A stretch of 64,000 bases of DNA from Gordonia heveisoli. GTDB taxonomy: Bacteria; Actinomycetota; Actinomycetes; Mycobacteriales; Mycobacteriaceae. Under the pieces are notes generated by a model. The model searched no databases and was not told the origin of the DNA. It worked only from the letters and a program-made list of their open reading frames with translations. The stretch lies in assembly GCF_030315745.1 (NCBI RefSeq), contig NZ_JASXSH010000009.1, positions 1-64,000 on the forward strand, in the 5' to 3' direction. The position numbers were made by a program, and so were the translations under genes. This document shows, in pieces, positions 47,331-56,972 of the stretch (positions are counted from its first letter, which is position 1; each line of letters begins with the position of its first letter).

Positions 47331-48520
47331 GCCGATTCCGCCACCGGCGGTTCGAGATCGAACAAGGTCAGCTCACCGGAGCCGTCGGCCTCCGGTTCAC
47401 CGACGACGGCGCGCAACGCCCGGTCGATCAGCACGAACTCGCCCGCGCGGGGAGCGTCGCGCACATCGGTGATGAACGCCTCCACGATCTGCGCATCGCT
47501 GCGTCCGCGCACCCGCGACCGGTAGTCCGGCGACGAGAGTTCCTCGGGCCGTTGCCAGTGCACATGCACGGCGAATCCGAACCGCTCCCGCAACCGGCGC
47601 ATCGCATCCAGTGGTCGGATGGGATCGGTCAGCGTCGCCTCCACATAGTGGTCCTCCGCCACCGCGAGCGCGGGATCGGACAGCAGATCGGTGAGAGTTC
47701 CGGTGACACTGGTCAACTCACGCACGACGGGCAGTTCGCGCCCATAGATCCGGGCCACTCCCCCGGCATCGAGGTCGACGATCCAGACCGCCTTGCGGTG
47801 GGTGCGCTCGCCGAAGGAGTACGGCAGCAATGAGCCGCTGTAGCGCACCGTCTCGGTGAGCACCTGTGGCGAGTGCAGATGCCCCAGGGCGACGTAGTCG
47901 ACACCGTCGAAGGTGTCGGCGGCGACCGTCTCCACGCCGCCCACACTGATCGACCGCTCCGATCCGGTCGCAAGGCCGCCGACCACGAAGGCGTGCGCGG
48001 CGACGACCGAACGAATACCACGGCCGGCGCGATCGGTCCGCACCCGATCCATCGCGGCCGACAGGACGGCGGCATGACTGCGCGCGTCCGGAACTCCGAG
48101 TTCGGTACGGGCGGTATCTGGTTCGAGATACGGCAGCCCGTAGAAGGCGACCTCGCCGTACTCGTCGGCGAGGATCACCGGATCGGTGATCGAGGTGACC
48201 GACGTACGCAGGTGCAGGCCGCCCGCCGCGGCAAACACCGACCCCACACCGAGCCGGGTGGGTGAATCATGGTTGCCCGAGGTGACGATGATGCGCGCGC
48301 CGGTCGCGGCGATCTCCTGCAGACCGGCGTCGTAGATGCGCACCGCGTCGGCGGGCGGCACCGAACGGTCGTAGATGTCACCGGCCACCACCACGACGTC
48401 GACCTGCTCCTCGGCGACCACAGTCGCGAGATGCGACAGTGCACGCCGTTGATCGTCGAGTAACTCGACGCCGTGGAAGGTCCGCCCGAGGTGCCAGTCG
48501 GAGGTGTGCAGGATGCGCAT
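47327..48520 (-). CDS. sbcD: SbcD exonuclease subunit
   Basis: A 397-residue Mre11-type metallophosphoesterase with the ordered metal-binding motifs HTSDWHLGR (5-13), VVAGDIYDRS, TSGNHDSP and VVAAHAFV/GHLHSPQ. ATG at 48520 is chosen as the family N-terminus MRILHTSDWH. Partner gene sbcC overlaps by 4 bp. Confidence 0.95.
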   Translation of the reverse strand: MRILHTSDWHLGRTFHGVELLDDQRRALSHLATVVAEEQVDVVVVAGDIYDRSVPPADAVRIYDAGLQEIAATGARIIVTSGNHDSPTRLGVGSVFAAAGGLHLRTSVTSITDPVILADEYGEVAFYGLPYLEPDTARTELGVPDARSHAAVLSAAMDRVRTDRAGRGIRSVVAAHAFVVGGLATGSERSISVGGVETVAADTFDGVDYVALGHLHSPQVLTETVRYSGSLLPYSFGERTHRKAVWIVDLDAGGVARIYGRELPVVRELTSVTGTLTDLLSDPALAVAEDHYVEATLTDPIRPLDAMRRLRERFGFAVHVHWQRPEELSSPDYRSRVRGRSDAQIVEAFITDVRDAPRAGEFVLIDRALRAVVGEPEADGSGELTLFDLEPPVAESA

Positions 48521-48538
48521 GGTGATGACCTTACGAGT

Positions 48539-48584
48539 GCGCACCGACAGTCCCGGGGAGGCGGGCCCGGGGCTGTCGGTGCGC
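48539..48584 (-). terminator. Terminator of the PadR-MFS operon
   Basis: 12-bp stem GCGCACCGACAG / CTGTCGGTGCGC enclosing an inner CCCGGG pair, 24 nt after the MFS stop and immediately before sbcD. On the minus strand ACTCGTAAGG follows. Strong fold, no U-tract. Confidence 0.75.
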
Positions 48585-48608
48585 AGCGTACTTCGGTGCT
48601 ACCGGCCG

Positions 48609-50129
48609 CTACCCGCCGGTGGGGGCCACGTCGGGAGCCAGCGCGGCAGGCTCCGCCGGAGCCGACGCCACGGGTGGGGCCTGATGCGGTGGGCGGATCA
48701 GGAACAGCGCGGCGACGAAACCGACCAGCAGTACCGCCGAGGCGAGATAGAGCGACTGACCCATCGCCTGGGCGAACCCGTCGCGATACGGCAGCGGCAG
48801 CTGGCCAACAACCCCGCCATGCCCCTCGGTGTCGACGCCGGGCAGCTTGTGGGCGAGCAGTACCTGCATCAGCACACCGATAGCCGCCGTGCCGAGAACC
48901 GAGCCGATCATGCGGGTGGTGTTGTACACGCCCGCACCGGCACCCGCCTGATGCCAGGGCAACCCGCGGGTGGCCGTGGCAGCCAGCGGCGCCCAGATAC
49001 CGGCCGAGGCAACACCCATCAGCGCCATCGGGATCAGCAACTGCCATACGGGCGTCGCGGCGCGGGTGATCATGCCGATCCATCCCACGGCGATCGCCTG
49101 CAGCAGCAAGGCGGAGGCGATGATGACCCGCGGATGCACCCGGTCGAGAATGCGTCCGACGATGGGTGCGAGGATGCCGGTCAGCACGGCCATCGGCACC
49201 ATCATCAGCGCCGATCGGGTCGGCGACATCCCGCCGACGAGCTGCAGGAAGAACATCGTGGGGATCATCAGACCCGAGATCGCGAAGCCCATCGAGGCGA
49301 TGCCGATATTCGACAGCGAGAAGTTGCGGTCGCGGAACAGCGACAGCGGGACCAGCGGTTCGGTGCGGATTCGCGACTGCCAGTAGACGAACAGGCCCAT
49401 CACCGCGACGCCACCGAGGATGAGGGTCCAGATCCACCCGGACCAGTTGTACTTCTCCCCCTCCTGAATACCGAAGACGATGGCGAACAGCCCGATCGCG
49501 GACAGTAAAACGCCGACGACGTCGAACTTGTGATCGTGGGTTTCGACGTCGGGGACGAGCACCGCCGCCAGCCCGAGACCGATGATGCCGACCGGCAGGT
49601 TGACGAAGAAGATCCACTCCCAGCCCAGGCTGTCGGTCAGGACTCCGCCGAGCAGCGGGCCGACCAGGGTCGCGACGCCGGCCACGGTGCCCCACACACC
49701 CATCGCGGCACCCCGCTTCTCCGGCGGGAAGATGCGGGTGATCAGCGCCATCGTCTGCGGCGTGATCAACGCCGCACCCACACCCTGCAGGGCACGCGCG
49801 GCGATCAACATCCCGATCGATCCGGCGAAACCGCACCAGACACTCGCCGCGGTGAACAGCACGAGACCGATCTGATAGATCAGCTTGGGGCCGTACTTGT
49901 CGCCGAGCCGACCGGTGATCAGCAGCGGGACGGCATAGGTGAGTAGATAAGCACTCGACACCCAGACGATGCCGTTGACATCGGTGTGCAGAGCCGCCTG
50001 GATCTGCGGCTGCGCCACCGCGACGATGGTCATGTCGACCAGGATCATGAAGAAGCCGACGCACAGCGCCAGCAGTGCCGCCCAGGGCCGGGTGGTCACC
50101 TGGCCGGGCGTTTCAGTGGTGGTACTCAT
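48609..50129 (-). CDS. MFS multidrug exporter, EmrB/QacA (DHA2) type
   Basis: A 506-residue transporter with 14 membrane helices. Motif A is GRLGDKYGPKLIY, the helix-1 acidic motif D1 is ILVDMTIVAVAQPQIQ, and WEWIFFVNLPVG is the DHA2 signature. Exports drugs, dyes or antiseptics using the proton gradient. Start overlaps the PadR gene stop by 4 bp. Not closely similar in sequence to the other MFS exporter 5 kb upstream; the two have different regulators. Confidence 0.9.
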   Translation of the reverse strand: MSTTTETPGQVTTRPWAALLALCVGFFMILVDMTIVAVAQPQIQAALHTDVNGIVWVSSAYLLTYAVPLLITGRLGDKYGPKLIYQIGLVLFTAASVWCGFAGSIGMLIAARALQGVGAALITPQTMALITRIFPPEKRGAAMGVWGTVAGVATLVGPLLGGVLTDSLGWEWIFFVNLPVGIIGLGLAAVLVPDVETHDHKFDVVGVLLSAIGLFAIVFGIQEGEKYNWSGWIWTLILGGVAVMGLFVYWQSRIRTEPLVPLSLFRDRNFSLSNIGIASMGFAISGLMIPTMFFLQLVGGMSPTRSALMMVPMAVLTGILAPIVGRILDRVHPRVIIASALLLQAIAVGWIGMITRAATPVWQLLIPMALMGVASAGIWAPLAATATRGLPWHQAGAGAGVYNTTRMIGSVLGTAAIGVLMQVLLAHKLPGVDTEGHGGVVGQLPLPYRDGFAQAMGQSLYLASAVLLVGFVAALFLIRPPHQAPPVASAPAEPAALAPDVAPTGG

Positions 50130-50842
50130 TGCGGATTCGCTTTCCGCTCCACGTCCGACGTCGGGTCGGGCCGCGGAACTGTTGTCAGCACGGTGGTGTC
50201 CGCACGCGCGTCCTTCGGCGCGGCGGAAGAACATAGAAAGCCGGGGTCGTCGAGCCAGACCAGTTCGGATGTGGTCAGCCGGACGACGAGGTCGTCGAGC
50301 CAGTCGATCTGGGTCCGCAGGGTGATGATCCGACAGCCGGCGTCGAGGTAGAACATCTCCGGCTTGCCCTGTGCCCGGACCGCATCGACAGCCGTCTCGT
50401 ATTCGAGAAGATCGGCCCGCATCAGGGCGATCCGCTCACCGAGCAGTTCGATGACCCGCGTCCGAGGTAGGCCATGTGCCTCGGACAGGGCCAGATACAG
50501 CTCGGGGTACTCCTGCGGGTGGCGCCGCAGGATCAGTTCGAGGCTCGCGTTGAGTGCGGCCCGTCCCTGTGCGGTGATGGCGTAGATGGTCCGTTCGGGG
50601 CGATTACCCTCGCGGCGTACCTCGGCCACCTCGACGTGTCCCTTCTCCGCCAAGCGGTCCACCTGGTGGTAGAGCGTGCCCGCGCGCAGCTTCGCGAGGC
50701 GATCCTCCCGTCTACACATCGCCGTCTGGAACATCTCGTAGCAGTGCATGGGACGTTCGGCGAGAAGGCCGAGGACGAGGACCGCAATCGGCGGCAACGC
50801 GCGCGAGGACTCGCGACCGCTCGGCGCCGCCCCTGTATCCAT
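50126..50842 (-). CDS. PadR-family regulator of the MFS exporter
   Basis: ATG at 50842 with GGAGG upstream gives 238 residues. The winged-helix PadR_N domain is at about 17-90 (AVLVLGLLAERPMHCYEM, then GTLYHQVDRLAEKGHVE and a wing RTIYAITAQGR), followed by a long helical dimerisation domain. PadR proteins repress linked transporters and release DNA when drugs bind. It is cotranscribed with and overlaps the exporter gene. Confidence 0.88.
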   Translation of the reverse strand: MDTGAAPSGRESSRALPPIAVLVLGLLAERPMHCYEMFQTAMCRREDRLAKLRAGTLYHQVDRLAEKGHVEVAEVRREGNRPERTIYAITAQGRAALNASLELILRRHPQEYPELYLALSEAHGLPRTRVIELLGERIALMRADLLEYETAVDAVRAQGKPEMFYLDAGCRIITLRTQIDWLDDLVVRLTTSELVWLDDPGFLCSSAAPKDARADTTVLTTVPRPDPTSDVERKANPQ

Positions 50843-50852
50843 TGCATCCTCC

Positions 50853-50901
50853 AGATGGTCCACATCTAGAAATGGTCCACAACAATTATTCCAGTTGGAA
50901 T
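50853..50901. promoter_or_regulatory. Candidate PadR operators
   Basis: Upstream of padR are a 16-bp palindrome TATTCCAGTTGGAATA (50886-50901), a direct repeat ATGGTCCAC (50855-50863 and 50872-50880), and AGATG-N5-CATCT (50853-50867) next to the SD. The region is also much less GC-rich than its surroundings and sits between divergent genes, so it could also control the downstream hydroquinone reductase operon. Confidence 0.6.
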
Positions 50902-51027
50902 ATACAACGCCGACCATCTCCGGCCAACCCCTTTGTCGCCCGGGCAACGCCCCGGTCAAACCACACATAGGGGCTCCCATCAACGAGCTAAGCATCGATG
51001 TCCGACAGGATCATTACTGTGGGAACC

Positions 51028-52119
51028 ATGACTCCCTCGGCATCGCAGCCCGCTCCGGCATCGCAGCCATCCGGCCCGGCCACCGAACCCGGTGTCTATG
51101 TGATGGGCGGACAGGAGTTCGTCCGCGACACCAAATACATCGAGACCCGCATCACCGCCGACGGCCGCGACGGCTACCCGGTGGAGGCAGGCCGCTATCG
51201 GCTGGTGGCCGCCCGAGCCTGCCCGTGGGCCAACCGCACCCTGATCGTGCGTCGGCTCCTAGGTCTGGAAGACGCGATCTCGCTGGGACTGTGCGGACCG
51301 ACACATGATCAGGACTCGTGGACCTTCGACCTCGATCCCGGCGGACTCGACCCGGTCCTCGGCATTCCCCGACTGAAGGACGCCTACGAGAAGCGATTCC
51401 CCGGCTACCCCAAAGGCATCACCGTGCCCGCGATCGTCGACATCCCGACCGGTCAGGTGGTGACCAACGACTTCCCCCAGATCACCATCGACTTCTCGCT
51501 GGAATGGACCGCCTTCCACCGCGACGGCGCGCCGGAACTCTATCCCGAACGGCTGCGCGAGGAGATCGACACCGTCAACCGCGGTATCTACACCGAGGTC
51601 AACAATGGCGTGTACCGGTGCGGATTCGCCGGTAGCCAGGAGGCATACGACGCCGCCTACGATCGGCTGTTCACCAAACTCGACGAACTCTCCGAGCGAT
51701 TGTCGTCGCAGCGATACCTGGTGGGAGACACCATCACCGAGGCCGACGTCCGGCTGTTCACCACCCTCGCCCGCTTCGACGCCGTCTACCACGGACACTT
51801 CAAATGCAACCGCAGCAAACTCGCGGAGATGCCGGTCCTGTGGGCGTATGCGCGCGACCTGTTCCAGACCCCCGGTTTCGGCGACACCACCGACTTCGGG
51901 CAGATTAAGCAGCACTATTACATCGTGCACGCCGACATCAACCCCACTCGGATCGTGCCGAAAGGACCGGACCTGACCACGTGGCTGAGCCCCCACCACC
52001 GCGAGCAGCTGGGCGGTCGACCATTCGGCGACGGCACCCCACCGCCGCCGCCACAACCGTCCGAAACCGTTCCGCCGCAGTTCGACTCGACCGCACAACC
52101 GGGGGGATCCACCGCATGA
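51028..52119 (+). CDS. Xi-class GST-like protein, S-thiolyl-hydroquinone reductase family
   Basis: From ATG at 51028 the protein is 363 residues (an ATG at 50998 would add ten). The thioredoxin-fold domain has the Cys active-site motif ACPWANR with C65, characteristic of Xi-class GSTs (YqjG/PcpF), and TVPAIVDIPTGQVVTNDFPQI; the C-terminal helical domain has LVGDTITEADVRLFTTLARFD. These enzymes reduce thiol-conjugated hydroquinones. In a glutathione-free, mycothiol-using actinobacterium the thiol would be mycothiol. The C-terminal tail is Pro-rich. Its stop overlaps the next gene (ATGA). Confidence 0.88.
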   Translation: MTPSASQPAPASQPSGPATEPGVYVMGGQEFVRDTKYIETRITADGRDGYPVEAGRYRLVAARACPWANRTLIVRRLLGLEDAISLGLCGPTHDQDSWTFDLDPGGLDPVLGIPRLKDAYEKRFPGYPKGITVPAIVDIPTGQVVTNDFPQITIDFSLEWTAFHRDGAPELYPERLREEIDTVNRGIYTEVNNGVYRCGFAGSQEAYDAAYDRLFTKLDELSERLSSQRYLVGDTITEADVRLFTTLARFDAVYHGHFKCNRSKLAEMPVLWAYARDLFQTPGFGDTTDFGQIKQHYYIVHADINPTRIVPKGPDLTTWLSPHHREQLGGRPFGDGTPPPPPQPSETVPPQFDSTAQPGGSTA

Positions 52120-52892
52120 CCGACAGCACCAAGCACAACGACGTCGATTCGTCGGCCCCGTCACCGAAGACCGTCGAGGTCACCGGCGGAATCCTCGACC
52201 GAGCACAGCGACTCCAGGCGCCGGCCGTCAAGAAGTACGTCGACGGTTTGCGCAAGAAGTACCCCGACGACTCGCCCGCGCAGATCATCGAGCGACTGGA
52301 GAAGCGCTACCTGAGCGCGGTCACCGGGTCCGGTGGTGCGGTCGGCGCCGCCGCCGCGGTCCCCGGTGTCGGGACGGTCACCGCCTTCGGCGCGATCAGC
52401 GCCGACACCGTCTTCTTCTTGGAGGCGTCCGCACTGCTCGCCCTGTCGGTGGCCGAAGTGCACGGAATTCCCTTGCACGACAACGAACGTCGCAAAACCC
52501 TGGTGCTCACAGTGGCACTCGGCGAAGAAGGTGTCGTCGCCCTCGGACGGGTCGTCGGCAGCCGTGGGGTGGGCGCGCTGCGACGACTCGGCGGACCGTC
52601 GATACCCGGCGGCGCGCTGACCAAACTGAACAAGGCCCTGATCACCAAACTGACCCGGAAGTACGCCTTCCGCCGCGCGCCCCTCGTCTTCGGCAAACTC
52701 ATGCCTGCCGGGATCGGCGCCGTGATCGGCGGGGTCGGCAGCCGGGCACTCGGCAAAAAGGTCGTCCACAACGCACGCGACGCCTTCGGACCGCCCCCGA
52801 CGGTCTGGTATGTCGACGGCTCGGTGGTCGGCGAACCCGCGCTGCCCGCCGGGAGACGGACCGGCGCCAAGCTCTCGCTCCGGCGTCGGTGA
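52116..52892 (+). CDS. EcsC-like protein of unknown function
   Basis: A 258-residue protein whose layout resembles the EcsC family: N-terminal helical ILDRAQRL region, a Gly/Ala-rich amphipathic or membrane-interacting stretch (GSGGAVGAAAAVPGVGTVTA), then RRKTLVLTVALGEEGV, and a second Gly-rich hairpin (PAGIGAVIGGVGSRALGKKVVHNARDAF). Overlaps both neighbours by 4 bp (ATGA, GTGA), so it is made together with the hydroquinone reductase and the ABC exporter. In Bacillus, EcsC is encoded beside the EcsAB ABC transporter. The family call is from memory of the pattern; the function is unknown. Confidence 0.6.
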   Translation: MTDSTKHNDVDSSAPSPKTVEVTGGILDRAQRLQAPAVKKYVDGLRKKYPDDSPAQIIERLEKRYLSAVTGSGGAVGAAAAVPGVGTVTAFGAISADTVFFLEASALLALSVAEVHGIPLHDNERRKTLVLTVALGEEGVVALGRVVGSRGVGALRRLGGPSIPGGALTKLNKALITKLTRKYAFRRAPLVFGKLMPAGIGAVIGGVGSRALGKKVVHNARDAFGPPPTVWYVDGSVVGEPALPAGRRTGAKLSLRRR

Positions 52893-55800
52893 CCAGTACC
52901 GCCCCGACCGCGCCACCGACGTCGGCCCCGCCACCCCGATCCGCCGATCGGCCCACCCAGCGCGGCTGGATCCGGCGGTTGTTCGCCGAATGTCTCCGGT
53001 TCCGCACCACGATGGTCACCACCATCGTGGTCACGCTGATCGCGGTGGGCGTCGACGTCATCGCCCCGTTGCTGGCGAAAGCGGCCATCGACCACGCCAC
53101 CGGAGTCGTGCACGACGGTGTCGGCATCCCGGTCATCGTCGTCGGGCTCGTGATGCTCGCCGTCGTGCGCTACGCCTGCTTCTTCGGTCGACGAATCACC
53201 GCAGGCCGCCTGTCGATCAGCGTGCAGAACACGCTGCGGCTTCGCCTGCTCGACACCCTCCTCCACCTCGACGGCCGAGCCCAGCAGGAGATTCGCACAG
53301 GCCAGATCGTGTCCCGCTCGATCACCGACCTGCAGATCGTGCAGGGCCTGCTCGCGATGGCACCACTCTCCATGGGTGCCGCCGCCCAGTTCGTCATCGC
53401 ACTCGGCATCATGGCCGCGCTGTCACCACTGCTGACCGCAGTCTCCCTCGCCATCATCCCGCTTGTCGCACTGGTGATCTGGCATACCCGGCGGAAGCTG
53501 TTCGCCGCCACCTGGTCGGCTCAGCAGGCCGCCGCCGACGTCGCCGGGCACGTCGAGGAGACCGTCACCGGCGTGCGCGTCGTGAAGGGTTTCGGCCAGG
53601 AGGAACGGGCCGTCGACGAACTCACCGAACTCGGCCGCGGACTGTTCGCACGCCGGCTGCGGGCGGCGCGCATCAACTCGCGCTTCGCCCCGACGATGGC
53701 CGCGATCCCCCAGTTGGGGATGATCGCGGTGATCGGCGTCGGCGGCTACCTGACCATGCACGGGCACATCACCGCCGGGACCTTCCTCGCCTTCTCGACC
53801 TACGTCGCGTCGATGATGGCCATCGCACGGCTACTCACCAATCTCGTCGTCAACGCCCAACTGGCCCGCGCCGCCGCCGAACGCGTCTTCGAGGTGACCG
53901 ACCATCCGCACGACCCCGACGATCAGGCGTCGGGCACCCTGCCCGACGGCCCGCTCGGTGTCCACCTCGACAACCTCACCTTCGGATATGGCGACGACGA
54001 CACCACCACGCCGGTTCTCACCGGTATCGATCTCGACATCGCGCCCGGTGAATGTCTCGCGATCGTCGGGCCACCCGGATCGGGTAAGTCGACACTCGCC
54101 GATCTGCTCAGCCGCCACCTCCGACCCGATACCGGCTCCATCTCGATCACCGCCGCGGACGGGCACCATGCGCTGGCCGGCCTGGGCGCCGACGCCCTGC
54201 ACAGCGCGGTCTCGGTGGTCTTCGACGAGCCTTTCCTGTACTCCGACTCGATCGCCGCGAATATCGCGCTGGGCACCGCGGTCACCGACCCGAGCGGCCG
54301 GGTCATCGTCGACGACCCGCGCGACGACGCCGAAACCGCACTCGCCGAACGTATCCGGGTCGCCGCCCGCCACGCCGACGCCGCCGAGTTCATCGAATCG
54401 CTGCCGGACGGCTACGCCACCGTCGTCGGCGAACGCGGGCTCACCCTCTCGGGTGGTCAACGCCAGCGCGTAGCACTGGCCCGCGCGCTGTTCGCCGATC
54501 CGCGGATCCTGATCCTCGACGACGCGACATCGGCCGTCGACGCCGCCACCGAGGGCCGCATCCTGCGCCATCTGCGCGCCCAGCACCGCACCATGCTCGT
54601 CCTCGCCCATCGCCGGTCCACCCTGATGCTCGCCGATCGGGTCGCGGTCATCGTGGACGGGGCGATCACCGACATCGGCACCGTCGACGAACTCGACGCG
54701 CAGTCACCACACTTCGCGGCCCTGATGGCGGCGGTACCGACCGACAGCCAACCGGTCTCACCCGTTCCGCCCGCCGCCGTCACCACCGCCGCCGTCAACA
54801 CCGCCGCGCTGTGGCCCGAGGTATCGCAGGCGCCCGCCAACTCAGACTCCCGACGCCCCGCATCGTCGGCCGCACCCGGCCCGGCGCGTGGCGGGCGCGG
54901 CCCCGGCATCAACTCGGCGCTGGGTGCGATGTCCGCGACCCCCGAACTCCTGGCGGAGGTCGCCGCGCTCCCACCCGCCGACGAGGAACCTCGCGTAAAC
55001 ACCGTCGGTGCGCGCCGCGAGGATCGGAACTTCTCGCTGGGCGGCCTGCTGCGGCCGGTGCGTTGGCTCCTGCTCGCCGCGATCGTCGGCATCACCGTCG
55101 ACACCCTGGTCGGGCTGGCCTTCCCGACGCTGGCGCGCACCGTGATCGACGCCGCCACCGACGCCGACCCGACCATGCTCGGGTGGGCGGTGATCGTCGG
55201 CGTCGCACTGGTCGGGGTCGGCTGGCTGGCGACCGCGCTGACGACCATCACCTCGACGCGCGCCGGTGAACGTGTGCTGTACGCGCTGCGGGTTCGTTCC
55301 TACGCCCACTTGCAACGGCTCGGACTCGACTACTACGAACGTGAGCTGTCCGGCCGGATCATGACCCGGATGACCACCGACATCGATGCCCTGTCGACCT
55401 TCCTGCAGACCGGGTTGTCGTCGGCGATCGTGGCGGTGCTGACGATCGTCGGCGTCAGCGTCGCACTGGTGGTCACCGCGCCGACGCTGGGACTGATCCT
55501 GGTGCCACTGCTGCCGGTTCTGGTGGTGGCCACCGTCGTGTTCCGACGGATCGCCGCGCGTGCCTACACCCGGTCACGTGAGCTAGTCAGCATCGTCAAC
55601 GCCGATTTCCAGGAGAACATCGCCGGGATCCGGACGACGCAGACCTACCGCCACACCGACCTCGCCTACCGTCGGTTCACCGCTCGCACCCTCGACTGGG
55701 TGGATGCGCGGATGACATCGCAGCGCGCGATCTCCGTCTACTTCCCCACCATCGGATTGATGTCGGACCTGGCCACCGCGGCCGCCATCGCGATCGGCGC

Positions 55801-56782
55801 CCACCAGGTGTCGACCGGCCAGATGTCGGCGGGCACCCTGATCGCCTTCATCCTGTATCTCGGCATGCTGTTCGGGCCGGTCCAGCAGCTCACACAGGTC
55901 TTCGACGGATATCAGCAGGCATCGGTCGGGCTGGTGCGGATCGCCGACCTGCTACGCACACCGAGTTCGGTGGCAGTCGCCGACCACGCCCGCGACCCCG
56001 GACCGCTCCCATTCGTCGGCGATGTCGCCCTCGACGGTGTCGGCTTCCGCTACCGGGACGCACCGGACGATGCCCTGCACGGGATCGATCTGCACATCCC
56101 ACCCGGGACCTCCCTGGCGCTCGTCGGGCGCACCGGCGCGGGCAAGTCGACCATCGTCAAGTTGCTCGCCCGGTTCTACGACCCGACGTCGGGAACGGTC
56201 TCGATGGACGGCACCGACATCCGCGACTTCACCCTGCACGGCTACCGGCATCGCCTCGGGCTGGTGCCGCAGGAGCCCCATCTGTTCACCGGCACCGTCG
56301 CCGACAACATCGCCTACGGCCGCCCGGACGCCGACCGCGAGGCCATCCGGGCCGCAGCCGACGCGGTCGGTGCGACGCAGATGATCGCCGGGCTGCCCGG
56401 CCGGATGAATCATCCGATCGGCGAACGCGGCAAGGGACTGTCCGCCGGTCAACGACAACTCGTCGCACTTGCGCGCGCCGAACTCGTCGATCCCGACCTG
56501 CTACTTCTCGACGAGGCCACCGCCACCCTGGATCAGGCGACCGAGGCGCTCGTGCTGGCGGCCGGCGCCGCCGTCACGCACTCGCGCACGTCGGTGATCG
56601 TCGCCCATCGGCTGGCCACCGCGGCCCGCGCAGACCGTATTGCGGTCGTCGAGGGCGGCACGATCGTCGAGTCCGGGACGCATACGGAACTCCTCACACG
56701 CGATGGTCCTTATCGTGAGTTCTGGGACGCCGGTATCGACCCGGGAGCCGAGGGGGTCGAACACCCGGACCACGCCTTCTGA
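52889..56782 (+). CDS. Fused heterodimer-type ABC exporter (TM-NBD-TM-NBD), asymmetric sites
   Basis: A single 1297-residue polypeptide with two exporter halves. Half 1: membrane helices to about 330, Walker A GPPGSGKS 394-401, LSGGQ 520-524, Walker B LILDD with Asp545 where the catalytic Glu is expected, and a Q-loop that reads VFDEPF instead of VPQEP. Half 2: membrane region about 720-1010, Walker [10 protein letters not shown] from 1080, Q-loop VPQEPHLF, signature LSAGQ 1184-1188, and a normal LLDE (E1209). The degenerate site (half-1 Walker B with half-2 LSAGQ) and the intact site are as in heterodimeric exporters. Similar separate half-genes are known in mycobacteria. GTG start overlaps the EcsC-like gene. 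Confidence 0.9.
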   Translation: MTSTAPTAPPTSAPPPRSADRPTQRGWIRRLFAECLRFRTTMVTTIVVTLIAVGVDVIAPLLAKAAIDHATGVVHDGVGIPVIVVGLVMLAVVRYACFFGRRITAGRLSISVQNTLRLRLLDTLLHLDGRAQQEIRTGQIVSRSITDLQIVQGLLAMAPLSMGAAAQFVIALGIMAALSPLLTAVSLAIIPLVALVIWHTRRKLFAATWSAQQAAADVAGHVEETVTGVRVVKGFGQEERAVDELTELGRGLFARRLRAARINSRFAPTMAAIPQLGMIAVIGVGGYLTMHGHITAGTFLAFSTYVASMMAIARLLTNLVVNAQLARAAAERVFEVTDHPHDPDDQASGTLPDGPLGVHLDNLTFGYGDDDTTTPVLTGIDLDIAPGECLAIVGPPGSGKSTLADLLSRHLRPDTGSISITAADGHHALAGLGADALHSAVSVVFDEPFLYSDSIAANIALGTAVTDPSGRVIVDDPRDDAETALAERIRVAARHADAAEFIESLPDGYATVVGERGLTLSGGQRQRVALARALFADPRILILDDATSAVDAATEGRILRHLRAQHRTMLVLAHRRSTLMLADRVAVIVDGAITDIGTVDELDAQSPHFAALMAAVPTDSQPVSPVPPAAVTTAAVNTAALWPEVSQAPANSDSRRPASSAAPGPARGGRGPGINSALGAMSATPELLAEVAALPPADEEPRVNTVGARREDRNFSLGGLLRPVRWLLLAAIVGITVDTLVGLAFPTLARTVIDAATDADPTMLGWAVIVGVALVGVGWLATALTTITSTRAGERVLYALRVRSYAHLQRLGLDYYERELSGRIMTRMTTDIDALSTFLQTGLSSAIVAVLTIVGVSVALVVTAPTLGLILVPLLPVLVVATVVFRRIAARAYTRSRELVSIVNADFQENIAGIRTTQTYRHTDLAYRRFTARTLDWVDARMTSQRAISVYFPTIGLMSDLATAAAIAIGAHQVSTGQMSAGTLIAFILYLGMLFGPVQQLTQVFDGYQQASVGLVRIADLLRTPSSVAVADHARDPGPLPFVGDVALDGVGFRYRDAPDDALHGIDLHIPPGTSLALVGRTGAGKSTIVKLLARFYDPTSGTVSMDGTDIRDFTLHGYRHRLGLVPQEPHLFTGTVADNIAYGRPDADREAIRAAADAVGATQMIAGLPGRMNHPIGERGKGLSAGQRQLVALARAELVDPDLLLLDEATATLDQATEALVLAAGAAVTHSRTSVIVAHRLATAARADRIAVVEGGTIVESGTHTELLTRDGPYREFWDAGIDPGAEGVEHPDHAF

Positions 56783-56972
56783 CCTGGACTTCTGTCCACA
56801 ATGCCGGCGCAGCGCACATCTGAGCGAAACCGTGATCTTCGGCACGAGGGCGGTCCAGCGTGGTATGGCGACAACGCGTACCATCGCTAGGTGGTTCACC
56901 GATAATCTTCACAAGAGAGTTGTCGGCGTGCAGAGACCCACCACCTTCAGGGAATTGAGGCGAGAGAGCGCT

